Source of the DNA: Cranoglanis bouderius | Taxonomy: Eukaryota > Chordata > Actinopteri > Siluriformes > Cranoglanididae | Assembly: GCA_023630585.1 (NCBI GenBank) | Contig: CM042552.1 | Location: 4,890,001 to 4,954,000 of the forward strand | Direction: 5' to 3' | Length of the DNA stretch: 64,000 nucleotides | The notes under the pieces: model-generated | Told to the model about the DNA's origin: nothing | Databases searched by the model: none | What the model saw: only the letters and a program-made list of their open reading frames with translations | Translations under genes and position numbers: made by a program | Shown here: piece by piece, positions 45,079 to 58,149 of the stretch | How the letters are laid out: each line of letters starts with the position of its first letter | Numbering within the stretch: the stretch's first letter is position 1

Positions 45079-45627
45079 CAGTACTGTGCAAAAGTTTTAG
45101 GCACCCTATTTTTTTTAGTACAAACTTTGTTATAGATTTTTTTATTTTATGACGTCTACATTATCAAGTCAGTACAAAAAACACTTTAGATTCCCAAACA
45201 TTAGTTTTCTAGCACAAAATGAAATGTTACAGAAAAATGTTTGTATGTCATTAAAGAAAGCAGCGTATTACGTAAGAGACACTTTTCAGACAAAAAAACA
45301 CAATGAAGGCTGCTGGGTTTCGCTGCAAAAATAAGAAGCGAGTGCGAAAGTCAAAGTGTCCAGAAGAACTGTGTCTGGTTCTGCAAGATGCTCAATAAAA
45401 CTTACCAGCTCATTTCCTTATAAAACTGCACAAAACTACTATTTTTATTTAGATTTTTTTGTCACACCAAATATTGACTTTGTTTCATTTATTACTGTTT
45501 ACTGCTCTTTACGGTTTTTTTTTTTTTGGTTTTTTTTTTATGTAGAAACATTTAATGTCATTATTTTGAAGGCATCTTTGCTCTACAGCATTTCTTTGCA
45601 TGCGCCTAAAACCTTTGCACAGTACTG
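45079..45627 (+). mobile_element. Tc1-type MITE, 549 bp
   Basis: The left end is CAGTACTGTGCAAAAGTTTT AGGCACC; the right end read inward is CAGTACTGTGCAAAGGTTTT AGGCGC. The terminal inverted repeats are therefore about 27 bp. TA follows on the right (45628-45629). Interior remnants such as KKHNEGCWVSLQK and KSKCPEELCLVLQDAQ, in broken frames, suggest derivation from a Tc1 transposase gene. Confidence 0.85.
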
Positions 45628-45629
45628 TA

Positions 45630-46026
45630 TATTGTAAATGTATATGATGAGTCACAAAAACAATCATTTTCCTGGAAGTGATGAACTATAAAAATAAAAT
45701 GAAAACATCTCCAAAACTTTTTGAGATATATTACTGTATTGGTGTCCATAACACTAAGGTACAGACATAAGAAAACAAGAAGTCTGATTTCAGGGGCACA
45801 TTAATATCTAGGCTCTATGGAATATTAATTATTAATAAGAAGCAACATATATTGAGAAACGTCCCCCTGTTAGTGATAAGTTAGTTAGTTAAGATAAAAT
45901 ATTGTAGCTAATTGCCTAGCTAACTGCTCGCAAACAAGCTTGTGTAGGTCACATGTAAACACAAGCAGGATTTTAGTCTCAGGTTGCATCGTTTGCAAGC
46001 AAGGGTCTAAACATTTTTATAAATAC
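45630..46026. other. Intronic sequence, nothing recognised
   Basis: AT-rich unique sequence. Confidence 0.4.
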
Positions 46027-46389
46027 TCAGTCCGTACAGGATTGTGCAAAGTTTGATTTTGCTGTGGCTTTTTAAAAAATTTGCGATGCAACTTGTGGAG
46101 TTTTTTGGTGCTTTTTTTTTTTTTTTTTTGCAGAAAACTACTTGAATTGCACGGAATTGTTTCTTTTGCGGTGATGTTTGTTGGTATATGAGACCTTTTA
46201 GCTGCACTCATGTTCGATGCGCGTGCATCGAATACGGCTTTGGCTGAATGCGCGTTGTGATGACGTCACATGACACGTCTTGGCCCAAATCTGCGGTAAT
46301 TTTGAAAAATTGCAGGCTCCTCCGAATATTGTGGAATTTTACTTGATTTTGCGGTCATTTCTCCGATCGTGAAATCCGAGCAGGACTGG
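46027..46389 (+). mobile_element. MITE copy, related to 58916-59327
   Basis: It starts TCAGTCCGTACAGGATTGTG and ends GAGCAGGACTGGA. The internal words GCAGAAAACTACTTGAATTG, GGTGATGTTTGTTGGTA, AATGCGCGTTGTGATGA and GGCTCCTCCGAATATTGTGG are shared with the 59-kb copy. No clear target duplication is visible here. Confidence 0.7.
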
Positions 46390-46429
46390 ATACTGTTATG
46401 CCTAGTATTGTAAACATGAATAGAATGGA

Positions 46430-46505
46430 CTGTATTGCATATGTAAAGAACAAAACATTTCAGGGTGTGCCGTTATAGGAAAATAATCAACAACAGGGTG
46501 GTGCG
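46430..46505 (+). repeat. Fragment of repeat family A
   Basis: ACATTTCAGGGTGTGCCGTT followed by ATAGGAAAATAATCAACAAC matches the 3' part of the family. Confidence 0.55.
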
Positions 46506-46678
46506 ATATGGCCTGATGTATCGCCTGAATCGAGCACTGAACAGCGCAGTGGTGAAAATATATATTTTACGGCATTCCCTTAACCTACACGTGCTCCTGT
46601 AGTCGGGTTCCTAGTAGCCCATGTTCCAACTCACAGAACAGCGAGACTGAAATGAAGAGAGTAAGGGTAGACAGGATG

Positions 46679-46723
<45 letters not shown>

Positions 46724-48274
46724 GGGCAGGTGAGTTCTCAGTGCCTCACTGCCTGCCATCTACCCACAGTGCATTATGGGTAATCTTATGGCTTCATGCG
46801 CAAGCACACAGCCAATTGTTTTTCTTTCCCTCTTTTTCGTCTGTCTCAGCTGTTTTAATGCCACAATCACTCAAAAGCTCATTCGACTAAATCTACTGCA
46901 AGGGGAAGAAAATACAATTCACAAATATCAATTATGGGTTAGTGTATTACCGCGTGTGTGTGACTGTGTGTGTGTGTGTGTGCATGACAGAGAGAAAAAG
47001 AGAGGAGATGGCATGGGAAATGCTTTAAAGGACTCTTCCCATATCATAATAAAGATAAACATTTATTCAGGTCTAATCTTCAGAAAGGAGGTCTAAGCTG
47101 GATAAATTCAAGCTAAAAAGTACAAAATCAATAGTTGCTTTCAGGCTGGACAAACTAAAACATAGCATTAGCCTGGAAAAGAGGTAGACCCCATGACTGT
47201 ATTAGCTGTAGGGTTCGTACAGCTTTATTTGTAACTAAAAATCAGATCAACATTTAAAATCAATACGTCACAGCTTTGATATAAAGGGAAGTGTTTAAAG
47301 AAAATACAGTAGTCTCAATTTCTACCTGGAAGAATTTGAACAGTGATTCTGCTTCTGTGAAACAATGCTATCTACAGTAGAAAGCTAATTTTATGCGCCT
47401 GTACAAACCTATAGCTTGTAAGCTACAGTAGCAGTGGAGCTTAATCTTGACTACGGCTACAAAATAGACCAGGGGTAGTAGTGCAGTTCTCAATACCGAG
47501 ACGTTACTATGGCCAAAACTAAATGCATACATCAAAATGGGGGAAACACACACAAACTCAAGTCTGTGGACACCCAAAATTCAGACTGTTAGCAGTCAAA
47601 TACAATTTCCTACTGTTTATGAGTACAAAGCTCTTTAAGCTAAACAAAATAAATGTGTGGTGGACTGGAAAGCTCTTCATATGGTGAAACTTTGACATGT
47701 TCTACTATCATATACAGACTTTCCTGAACTGAACCACTCTCATCCAAGTTCGAGCATTTTAAAATCTCTTTACCACCAAAAGTGAAAAGGGCAAAAACTG
47801 CACTTGATTACAGTGCAGCAGTACTGTGGGCTTTCTGACAGCCGGTATCTGATTAGGCTTTTGTACATTTCACTACATCATGTAGCTATCCAACAACTTG
47901 ACCAAAGCATGATACAGGAGATCACACTTAGCTAGCAAGGTTTTAGACATCACTGCATTTGAAACTAAATAGAAACATTCCCACGTTGTTTTGGTGAAAT
48001 ACAGTATATTCATGTCTTAAAATAGATGTGTCAAAGTATGTTATAAGAAGTAAACAATTATTTTTAGTCATGTTGGTAGAATTCAGCCACAGCGACCTAC
48101 AGCGTGTTTTCCCAGACCAACATGGCTTCGTTTACTGTTCTGTATAGCTATAACTGCATTTTTTTTTTTTTTTTTGCATATTTTACATCTGTCTGACTTG
48201 AACACCAATGTACTACCCTTCAAAATAAGGCTATGTTAAAAAAAAATTAGCTATGTTAAATTTAGTCGATTAAA
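46506..48274. other. Intronic sequence with a (GA)n tract
   Basis: (GA)n at about 46678-46716, TG at 46954-46981, T-run at 48160-48175. Nothing else is recognised. Confidence 0.45.
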
Positions 48275-48425
48275 ATCCATTGACATTGGCACAAAGCAAC
48301 TTTACAGATATAGATCTCATATAGATATAGATTTATCCCTAATGAGCAAGCCAGAGGTAATGGTGGCAAGGAAAAACTCCATGAGAAGACATGAGGAAGA
48401 AACCTCAAGAGGAACCAGACTTAAA
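48275..48425 (+). mobile_element. Dispersed retroposon-like repeat, second copy
   Basis: ATTGGCACAAAGCAACTTTA, CCTAATGAGCAAGCCAGAGG and GAAACCTCAAGAGGAACCAG match the repeat at 42770-42960 with moderate divergence. Confidence 0.6.
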
Positions 48426-50139
48426 AGGTATGAAACATTATAGATTCGAACCATTTACCACGTTGTAACATTGATAAGGTACTGAATTTTCAATACCTTG
48501 TGTATCTCTAATTCTAAAAGCTAAAATTCAAGGAAATGCGATGCATTCATAAACCTAGTTGTGTATGATTAGGTGATTAGCAAGAGAACTGTGGTCTGTG
48601 GTTAACAGAAAGACATTTGCAGCTGAAATATTACTCTCCTTTGTCCATGTTAATCTATTTTCTTTGTCCAATAGCTGAAGCCACAGCAAACAAAAGCTAT
48701 TGTTAATATTGATGGCCCTCAAAATGGTCCTGCCTACACTGGGTGATATTTTGTAAAACTCCCACACATACAACAACAGAGGCTCAGTCCATCAGTAAGA
48801 CTATTCTGTATTAGTTTAGGTTGGTTTTTGGGGGGTTTTGTTGCTAGCCCAGTGACAGAGCAGGCTTTAAACTGGAGATTGAAAAATAAAATAGCTGTCT
48901 CCACTGAGATCTGAACTTCTGACCACTACAGTGTTTCTCCAATTGGTTTTTCAATGGCAACAATTGCACTCATTATACTGTACGTACTGTATATACGATG
49001 GGGTTGAATGGTAAATTATGCCAATCTATCAATATCCAATCCATCAAGGGTGGCAAGTCATGAACCTGCAACTCAAGTCCATTTTTATAAGTCACTATAT
49101 AAGGGATCTTGGACTCTCTCTTAGTCATACTGTATCTCTCACTATCCTTTATATGACTCCATGTATCTTCATTCTCTGACAGAGAGACAAGTGTGCAAAA
49201 AAAAAAATAAAAATAGAGCAACGGAGAGCAAGAAACTGCCTCTCCCTGTCCCACTTTCTCACTCTTTCGAAGTCCTGCAAATTGTCCACAATAACAGCTC
49301 TCATTATAAAAATCTCAGGGTTATGGGTTTCTCTTGTGCACAGAGACAAGACGCATAATGAGAGAGATGGCTCAAGATGGACAAAGAAATGAAACAGGAT
49401 ACATACACTGAGCTGAGAGTTTATTAAGTACTACCTACAGCTACCTACACCCAATGGTCATTTTTTCTTCTGTTTTTTTTTTTTTTTTTTTTTTAAATCA
49501 AGGAAGCCTACCATTTAGGTCACTTTGTAGGTGTGCAATTAAAAGATGTAACCTATATAATTCCTCTGGACAGTGGTAGTAATGGTCAAAGCCCAGAAAC
49601 TAAAGCAGTACACCTAGAAGGTAGACCAACATGGTAGTTGTGTTGTATAAAGTGTACACAGTGTATATCGTCAGCAGTGGGTTTATGGTGAGTCTCTTTC
49701 CATTAATAATCAATACAGTCAGTAATTACAGATCTACAAAGTGACCAAGAGGTAGTCTGATAAAATGACCAATGAACATACTGTAGCTACACGCTACGGT
49801 GCAAATGCGAGAGACAAAGACGGAGTGACAAAGAAATACTCTCTGATATGCTGAATGAAGGAGAGAGATATAGGGATAGCGAGATGGAGAGTGTTAGAGA
49901 CTCCTGCTGCACTACAAAAGACGATCAATATTATAACAGATGTGTTCGGTGTTGGGGATCCATGTCCATGACAAGGCAATCAGGAGAGGCAGAGAGGCCA
50001 AATACGAGTCAGTGACCTGCGCTTGTGTTGTGGTTCTCTGTATTATCTCTTAGCACACGGTGAGAAAGTTAATCTGAGCCACCATACGCACACCACAGAA
50101 CACAATGAGATATGAAAATACACCATTCTGCTGATGTTT
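48426..50139. other. Intronic sequence, nothing recognised
   Basis: Unique AT-rich sequence with a long T-run at 49477-49494. Confidence 0.4.
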
Positions 50140-50275
50140 AAATCCAAAGCGATTTACAATTGAGTGGTTGAGGGTTAAGGGTCTTGCTTCAAGGACCCAA
50201 CTTGGCAATCCTGGCATTTGAACTCACAACCTTCCAATCAGTAGTCCAATGCCATGGTCTATGCAGACTGGAGGA
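50140..50275 (+). mobile_element. Retroposon fragment, relative of 6945-7155
   Basis: AAATCCAAAGCGATTTACAA, GAGGGTTAAGGGTCTTGCTT and GGCATTTGAACTCACAACCT match the 7-kb copy, with a deletion where CCCAGCAGTGGCAG is expected. Confidence 0.6.
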
Positions 50276-51857
50276 CCCAATAAATATATTTACAGCTGCA
50301 TTTCCAGCATTTAGTAGATACTTATTGGTATAAAAATATAATAGTGCTTTGTAGTGCATATCGCAAAAATATTTGTATGCTAGTACAAATCAACTAGGGG
50401 ATTTGCAATGGCGGGCAAATCATTAGCCCAGGCATGTGAGACAAGCAGATTTCACGTTGGGGATATTAGCATTTTATTCTGAGTTGTCTGACAGACAAGT
50501 AGGCTCAACAACCAGAGAAAGGGGAAAAAAACAACTATGCCTTATTGCCTTAGCTAGACAAAGCTGATTCACGGTGGTGTGATGCATTTCACTGCGGTAC
50601 CTATAGCGCAAGCTACTTGTCCTGAATCCCACCACCTGCTGCACTACACACATCAGCCAAGGAGCAATCTGACTGATGGCAGACTCTGATTAATTACCTG
50701 TGAACATGTCAGACGAATTCTTTTCAGAATCAAGAACACACAGGTATGTGGAAATACTTACGAATCTGAGCAAAGTCAGCTCACAGTTAAACATATGAAG
50801 AGAAAATTATGGTGCTAAACAGACATGTGATACCACATATCATAGCTGAAACATTGGTCAACAATTTTTGCTTAACTAGCTAACTACTTTACTTTATAAC
50901 AATATATTAGTTACCACTAGTCAAGTTTCATGGTTTCAACCAAACCATGGGACTGGGTAGCATGATAGAGTTGCCCAGTGGGCTGCCCCTCAGAGGCATT
51001 TGACAAATGCATTTATTCAGTGTGACCTAGCGTGTTTCTACTAGGTTTATGATAGTGTTTCTATCAAAAAATCACAACACAGTTACAAAAATGAGGAGTA
51101 TGTCAATGCTTGTCTTCTACGTGTCTTAAGGGACCACTGGTTCATTTTTGGCTTTGCTAGCAAGCATCAGTGTTTTAAACCTGATCCAGGAAGCCAACAG
51201 AGGAAACAACAATGTGATGATGTGGGAGAACTTCCGAAGACTGAAGACGATTCTTTTCGGCTTTCTGGATCAGTTGACGGGGTTTGATGGCACTTAGGGG
51301 AAGATCTGCCATGAAGTCCAGGAAATCTCAAGGGACCGAACAAGCACCAGAGTAATTTCCATGGAGTGAAATGTCTGAATCCTCCAGAGCTGTAGAGATC
51401 TACTTATATTTGATGGAAACAGGTCTAGCTCGTCTACACCAGCCATGACTTTGTGTTCCTGTAAAGCTGGAGTGTCCCCACCAGTGCTACTCAGATTCTC
51501 TTCCTGAATGTCTTTTTTTTTCTGTCTTTGAGTTATTTAGACAACCTGAGCATAATGTCAACCTGAATCAAGACTGGAGGTGGAGAGGATTATAAGTAAA
51601 GTCACTTTTACCCAAGGTTTCAGTCTACTTCAGAATGATTGGCCTCATTGGAAAAAGAAAAAAAGAGTAAAATGAGTAAAAATGGATACTTAAATAACAC
51701 AAATGATATTTTAGGCTTAAAATATAGAGAATGGTGTGTGGTTTTAGCTTTAGAAAATACATTTAGATTTTGTTCTGAGAGTAAAAAGTGTTGGTACCCC
51801 AATAATTAACTATCAGGGTGAAAATACTCAAGGAATTGTAATTATTTAGTGCACTTA
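50276..51857. other. Intronic sequence, nothing recognised
   Basis: Unique sequence. No simple-repeat tract or transposon end of note. Confidence 0.4.
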
Positions 51858-53008
51858 CCGTGGGGGAAAAAAGTATTTGATCCCCTGCTGATTTTGTACG
51901 TTTGCCCACTGACAAAGAAATGATCAGTCTATGATTTTAATGGTAGGTGTATTTTAACAGTGAGAGACAGAATAACAACAAAAAAATCCAGAAAAACGCA
52001 TTTCAAAAAAGTTATAAATTGATTTGCATTTTACTGAGGGAAATAAGTATTTGACCCCTTCGACTTAGTACTTGGTGGCAAAACCCTTGTTGGCAATCAC
52101 AGAGGTCAGATGTTTCTTGTAGTTGGCCACCAGGTTTGCACACATCTCAGGAGGGATTTTATCCCACTCCTCTTTGCAGATCCTCTCCAAGTCATTAAGG
52201 TCATTTTCAATGCCCTGGGTGAGGGAAGGAGGTTCTCACCCAAGATTTGACGGTACATGGCCCCGTCCATCGTCCCTTTAATGCGGTGCAGTTGTCCTGT
52301 CCCCTTAGCAGAAAAACACCCCCAAAGCATAAGGTTCCCACCTCCATGTTTGACGGTGGGGATGGTGTTATGACTTGGGGTCATAGGCAGCATTCCTCCT
52401 CCTCCAAACACGGCGAGTTGAGTTGATGCCAAAGAGATCTGACCACAACACTTTCACCCAGTTCTCCTCTGAATCATTCAGGCAAACTTCAGACGGGCCT
52501 GTACATGTGCTTTCTTGAGCAGGGGGACCTTGCGGGTGCTGCAGGATTTCTTGGTGACTATGGTCCCAGCTGCCTTGAGATCATTAACAAGATCCTCCCG
52601 TGTAGTTCTGGGCTGATTCCTCACCGTTCTCATGATCATTGAAACTCCACGAGGTGAGATCTTGCATGGAGCCCCAGACCGAGGGAGACTGACAGTTTCT
52701 TCCATTTGCGAATAATCGCACCAACTGTTGTCACCTTCTCACCAAGCTGCTTGGTGATGGTCTTGTAGCCCATTCCATCCTTGTGTAGGTCTACAATCTT
52801 GTCCCTGACATCCTTGGACAGCTCTTTGGTCTTGGCCATGGTGGAGAGTTTGGAATCTGATTGATTGATTGCTTCTGTGGACAGGTGTCTTTTATACTCC
52901 CTTTAAGAGAGTGCTCCTAATCTCAGCTCATTACCTGTGTAAAAGACACCTGGGAGCCAGAAATCTTGCTGATTGATAGGGGATCAAATACTCATTCCCC
53001 TCATTACA
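51858..53008 (-). mobile_element. Tc1-like element with many internal deletions
   Basis: The left terminus (CCGTGGGGGAAAAAAGTATT followed by TGATCCCCTGCTGATTTTG) is preceded by TA. The opposite end is truncated at about TACTCATTCCCCTCATTAC, the internal edge of the other terminal repeat. The family is very common in fishes. Several short internal segments expected in the family are missing, each without loss of the flanks. Confidence 0.85.
52106..52839 (-). pseudogene. Broken Tc1-like transposase
   Basis: From the ATG at 52839: MAKTKELSKDVRDKIVDLHK, DGMGYKTITKQLGEKVTTVG and AIIRKWKK, a good helix-turn-helix region. After frameshifts come SGAPCKISPRGVSMIMRTVR, NQPRTTREDLVNDLKAAG, TPSHNTIPTVKHGGGNLMLW and GCFSAKGTGQLHRIKGTMDG. 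The region with the first catalytic Asp has lost bases. The segment from the second Asp to the Glu is deleted outright: MYRQILGENLLPSPRALK jumps into the C-terminal tail in another frame. It is non-functional. Confidence 0.85.
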
Positions 53009-53872
53009 AAATGGAGGTGTCCATTTTTTCCCCATTCTGTAGCTTGAAAATGACATAATTCCACGTTCCCACTTCCAAATTAAGTCGCATACAGCATAAG
53101 CCGCTTGCGTTACCCGTCTTCCTTTCCTCTCTTGGACCCCTCCTCCATGTAGCCCATGTTCTGCCTTCTTGATTTTTTTCCTCCAGTTGTGTGTGTGTAA
53201 TGTTTATTTTACACTCATCTCTTGAAGGGCGCCAATAATTCTGAGTCAGATGTAAAGGGTTGAATCATATACTCATAACCATACAGCTGGCATTCACAAG
53301 CTGGTCAAATAATAGTGTTATAATGAGGAAACTGTTTCACATAAATGCAGGCGTCAGTATATACTTCACAACAGAGTTGATTATATAGACGTTTCTGACG
53401 CAACGTTCACTGACACTTCACATTCCGTGCTGCCAAAGCGCATAAAATGTCCTGCTTGTCTCGTGGCGTGTTGGTAAATAAAAATAGACGGCGATCCTGT
53501 GACTCATAGAGGAACATTCGATAAAAAGCAAGCATGCGGTTTCCACTCGAAGCTGCAATTTTCTCTTGATTGCAGGCCTTAAAGAGAGCGCAGCTGCAGA
53601 AGAGTGGAGGAGCGTTGTTAATTTAGCACGCTGCCGCCTCGTCATGGATCACGCATGTGCAATGTTCACACATTAGTGCTTGCAGTTGGCGGCATCTTTG
53701 CTCGTTTGCAGTCTCTGAAGACGAAAAGACCTCGGAGACGTCGTGACTGCTCTCCACTTGGCTGCACGTTCAAGGGGCTGAAAATAGCCGGGTGGCGTTG
53801 TGCAGAAGTGCGTGATGGAGGGAAAACTCGAACTTTCCGCACTATGGGGTGTTAGTTACACAGATTTACATC
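53009..53872. other. Intronic sequence; GC-moderate block
   Basis: 53400-53850 is non-repetitive with more CpG than its surroundings. No splice-supported exon or domain is seen; it may be regulatory. Confidence 0.35.
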
Positions 53873-54487
53873 ACAGATGCTTGAGGGATTGACGATTGGT
53901 CAAAAGGTGGTGATTAATTGTCTATAAAAGCAGCTCTGAAAGTAGTCCTGGCTGCAAGGTTTATATTAATGCGCTCACTCAAATTTGTTGTTGTTACTAT
54001 AGTAACAGCATACACAGGTATACGAAAACATGTGTAATTGTTGACACGGTGAATGTATCTGTTCGTTTACTGTAGGTGACACTTATGTAGCATTTTTGGA
54101 AGGAGTCTCCAGGTTCAGGACTTCAGTTTTCCGAGACGAGTTTACGCTTTCTCGGTAATGTGACAAGCTGCTTTTTTTTTTTGGTCTTATAAATTTCAAG
54201 AGACAGAAATGAAGAGAGACTGGTGAGGGAATGAATGTTTATAGCTGCTAGAACATAAGCAATAACCTGTGAACGTAACTATAAATGGATAAAAAGTGTA
54301 GCGTGTCATTCTTGGATTAATAAATGGTAAACTGCTGTTGCATAACCGTTATAAAACACTCAGGAACATTCTGGTGAAGGAAAACTGTCAACTTCAGGAT
54401 GGTAACAGTAACTCTGCCTTGTGTCAGATCCTGTCGATGATTATTTTCCTATAACAGCATGCCCTGTTGTGTTTTATTCCTTAGTTA
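53873..54487 (+). repeat. Repeat family A copy
   Basis: GATTGGTCAAAAGGTGGTGA, TATAAAAGCAGCTCTGAAAG, TTTTTGGAAGGAGTCTCCAG, TCCTATAACAGCATGCCCTG and TTGTGTTTTATTCCTTAG mark start, middle and end in plus order. Confidence 0.7.
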
Positions 54488-55300
<813 letters not shown>

Positions 55301-56030
55301 GGAATATTTTTGCATAGTTTATGTGGAGAGGAAAAAAAAAAACAAACAAAAAAAAACACACCGCACATCTGTTCCTGGGCCGCAAATAAACACGTTATAC
55401 AACCTTTTGTCATTTGAAAGTGGGCATCCTACCTACGGCTCACGTCAGCTAACAATGACGCTCTCGTCTCCCTTTAAACGACGCTTATTACGATCAGAAA
55501 GAAAACTTTCACGTCCCAAAATATCCCCTGAAAAAATACAAGTTGACTTTGCTTTCTTTCTTAACAATAAGCTAAAAACCACAGGTACTCCACAACAATG
55601 CAAAGTGTTACAAACCAGCCACAGTCCTGCCTCACTGTTTCACAGGCTAGCAAAAGCCTGAGGTAAAATTTCCCTTTTATTTTTATGCTGATGTGGCACC
55701 AGTTCCCCAAACGCAAAAACCCTAATATGTGCCTGAAGAAGAGAAACATCAGCGAGAAAACACAATAAACAACAGACTGTCAGAGTGTAGTGCACTACAT
55801 AAGCTCCATATCATGTTATATCCTATGTAGTGAGCGTATACAGTAAACAGATGATTCCTGCATCAGAAGAAATCAATATAAATGTCAAACACAAAAAAAT
55901 ACACAATGCTGTAGGCAAGTTAAAACAAATTAATTTAAAGTGTTAGCATTTGTAATTTCCTTGCTTAAGAAAACGAGACAATGTTCACCTTCTGTGGTTC
56001 GTGAGATAAGAACGCGTAGTGTAGCGCTAC
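55301..56030. other. Intronic sequence, nothing recognised
   Basis: Unique sequence with A-runs at 55332-55356. Confidence 0.4.
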
Positions 56031-56032
56031 TA

Positions 56033-56798
56033 TGGAATTAAAATTTGTGCCAAAAGTATTGAACACAACTTTTCAAGAAACAAACAAAACATATACAATG
56101 AGGAAGAAGAAAAACACTCTGAAACTGAAAACAGTGAACTTTTCGCTAATCACGGTTTACGATGCGCTGCCAGAGTTTTGTTTGCGCTTTCAAACGTTTT
56201 GTTTACGCTCCGCAAGTTTACGTTCGCCATCCTGGCACAAACCTCTTGTGTGGGCGGGGCTTAACAGCGATTTACTCTCATTGGCTAGTGAGATTTGGAA
56301 CGACAGCTCCCTGACCAAGAAGTAGAGACTTCAGTAGTGTGGATTTTGGAGAGCGTTCTGGATGCGGTTCTCTGTGTAGTTATAGTGTTTGTACTTTGTA
56401 GTGGAAATGACTTACTTGCTTAGTCAGTATATTAGTTCGTAATTAATATTTGAGGTTTGGGTCGTCTCATACCACCAATTTCTCGAGATGAGCTCTCAGG
56501 ATCGTCTCTACTTCCAGCTCAGGGAGCTGTCGATCCAAATCTCACTAGCCAATGAGAGTAAAGTGCTGTTAAGCCCCGCCCACACGAGAGCTTTGTGCCA
56601 GAATGTTGAACGAAAACTCTGGCAGCGCGTTCATAAACCATGATTAGCGAAAATGAAGCTTAGAAAACTGTTAATAAAGAATGCTGTTTATTTGAAGACA
56701 ATGTTACATTTTTGCCACTGAGTTCATACTCCCATTGTATATTTTTGTTCGTTTCTTGAAAAGTCACGTTCAATACTTTTGGCACAAATTTAATTCCA
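56033..56798. mobile_element. Fold-back MITE with about 300-bp inverted terminal repeats
   Basis: The element begins TGGAATTAAAATTTGTGCC and ends with the inverse GGCACAAATTTAATTCCA, flanked by TA (56031-56032, 56799-56800). The similarity continues inward through CAAGAAACAAACAAAA, TTTTCGCTAATCACGGTTTA, CTGCCAGAGTTTT, TGTGGGCGGGGCTTAACAGC, CTCATTGGCTAGTGAGATTT and GGAAGTAGAGAC-type sequence. The arms run to about 56329 and from about 56494, with indels, leaving a centre of about 165 bp. No ORF resembles a transposase. Confidence 0.85.
56252..56284. promoter_or_regulatory. GC box plus CCAAT motif in the left fold-back arm
   Basis: GGGCGGGGC (56252-56260) and ATTGG (56280-56284, inverse CCAAT) are spaced as in many vertebrate promoters. 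The mirror set is in the right arm: GCCCCGCCC at 56573-56581 and CCAAT at 56549-56553. Activity is unproven. Confidence 0.4.
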
Positions 56799-57039
56799 TA
56801 CACTACTGCTGATTTAAATATTACTAATCCATATAGTAATTCGTTTAAATAATGAACTTTTTAAGTAATTAAACATGTATGATAATTCCGATACTGAGAC
56901 TGAAACCCTGAGTATAAATTGTCTTTAAAAACTACTTTAAGCTTTAAGACGCTTTAAAAAAAAGAAAAAAAAAAGTTAAAAAAAAAAACTGAAACAGTTA
57001 AATGCATTCACACAAAAAAATAGTGTACATTCATGTTAC

Positions 57040-57322
57040 TGACCTGTTGCCAATTAACCTCCAGCTGTTTCTTTTTAGTAACACTTACTTTTCCAGCCTT
57101 TTGTTGCCCCTGTCCTAACTTTTTTGAGACGTTGCAGCCATCAAATTCAAAATTACCTTTTTCCCCCTTACAATGGTACATTTCCTCAGTTTAAACATTT
57201 GATATGTTTTCTATGTTCTATTGTGAATAACATATGGGTTTATGAGATTTGCAAATCATTGCATTCTGTTTTTATTTACATTTTACACGGCGTCCCAACT
57301 TTTTTTGAAACTGGGGTTGTAT
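57040..57322. mobile_element. Terminal fragment of a fish DNA transposon
   Basis: The right end ACACGGCGTCCCAACTTTTT TTGAAACTGGGGTTG followed by TA is a terminus widespread in fish genomes. The upstream words GATTTGCAAATCATTGCATT and CCAATTAACCTCCAGCTGTT belong to the same element. Only one end is present and no transposase remains. Confidence 0.65.
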
Positions 57323-58130
57323 AATAAATATGATAAAGTATAAATCTTTTCAAATGCAGTTCTTTATTACAGGTATGTTGCAGGTACTGGTCGGATAACG
57401 ATACTGAGTATCTGTTGCCATCTCTAATTATTAATACATTTCTTTATTACTATTTTTTTGAAGTTAAATATAAATCATTTAACAGACCTAATCTCTAACC
57501 TCTCTAGTTCCTAACCACAAAAAAAATAAACAATAATAAATACATTTATAAAAACCTATATCCTAGAGCAAAAGTTGCACATAAAATGTGGCAATAAATT
57601 ACTTTTAACTTTCCGTTTACGTCTATTAAGTATATTGAACTTTTTTTAATTCTACTCTTAATTCCTATTTTAGTTATCCTAAACAATGCAGTCATGTGAT
57701 TTTAACAGTTTATGATTAATGTTTCAGATATTTCGAATGCAAAATATCATAGCTCTGGATTTTTTAAAGAAATATACTGTATATCAAAACAACAACATAT
57801 TTTAAAGACGTGTTTTGTGTTCATTGAAGTCCTCATTATAATAATAAACATGACGCTTTGTGCACTATAGTATGATAAGCCTAATAAAACAGTTTCTGTC
57901 TGTAATATGTACATTAATATCTTACCTTTGCATATTTGTCTGCGTGGTCACGTGACAAGACTTACAAACGGTGTCATTATTGCTGAGCTCTTTATTGTCA
58001 CGTGCACAGAAAGTGAAATTCTCAAGACTCCAATCAGTATAAGTTCAAAATGTCACATCACACACCACTGTCGGAAATGAAGGAAACTCCGCCTGCTTTA
58101 TTGCTTAACCTACACACGGATGCACGATGA
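57323..58130. other. Intronic sequence, nothing recognised
   Basis: Very AT-rich unique sequence. Confidence 0.4.
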
Positions 58131-58149
58131 TTAGGTGCACACTTTTACT

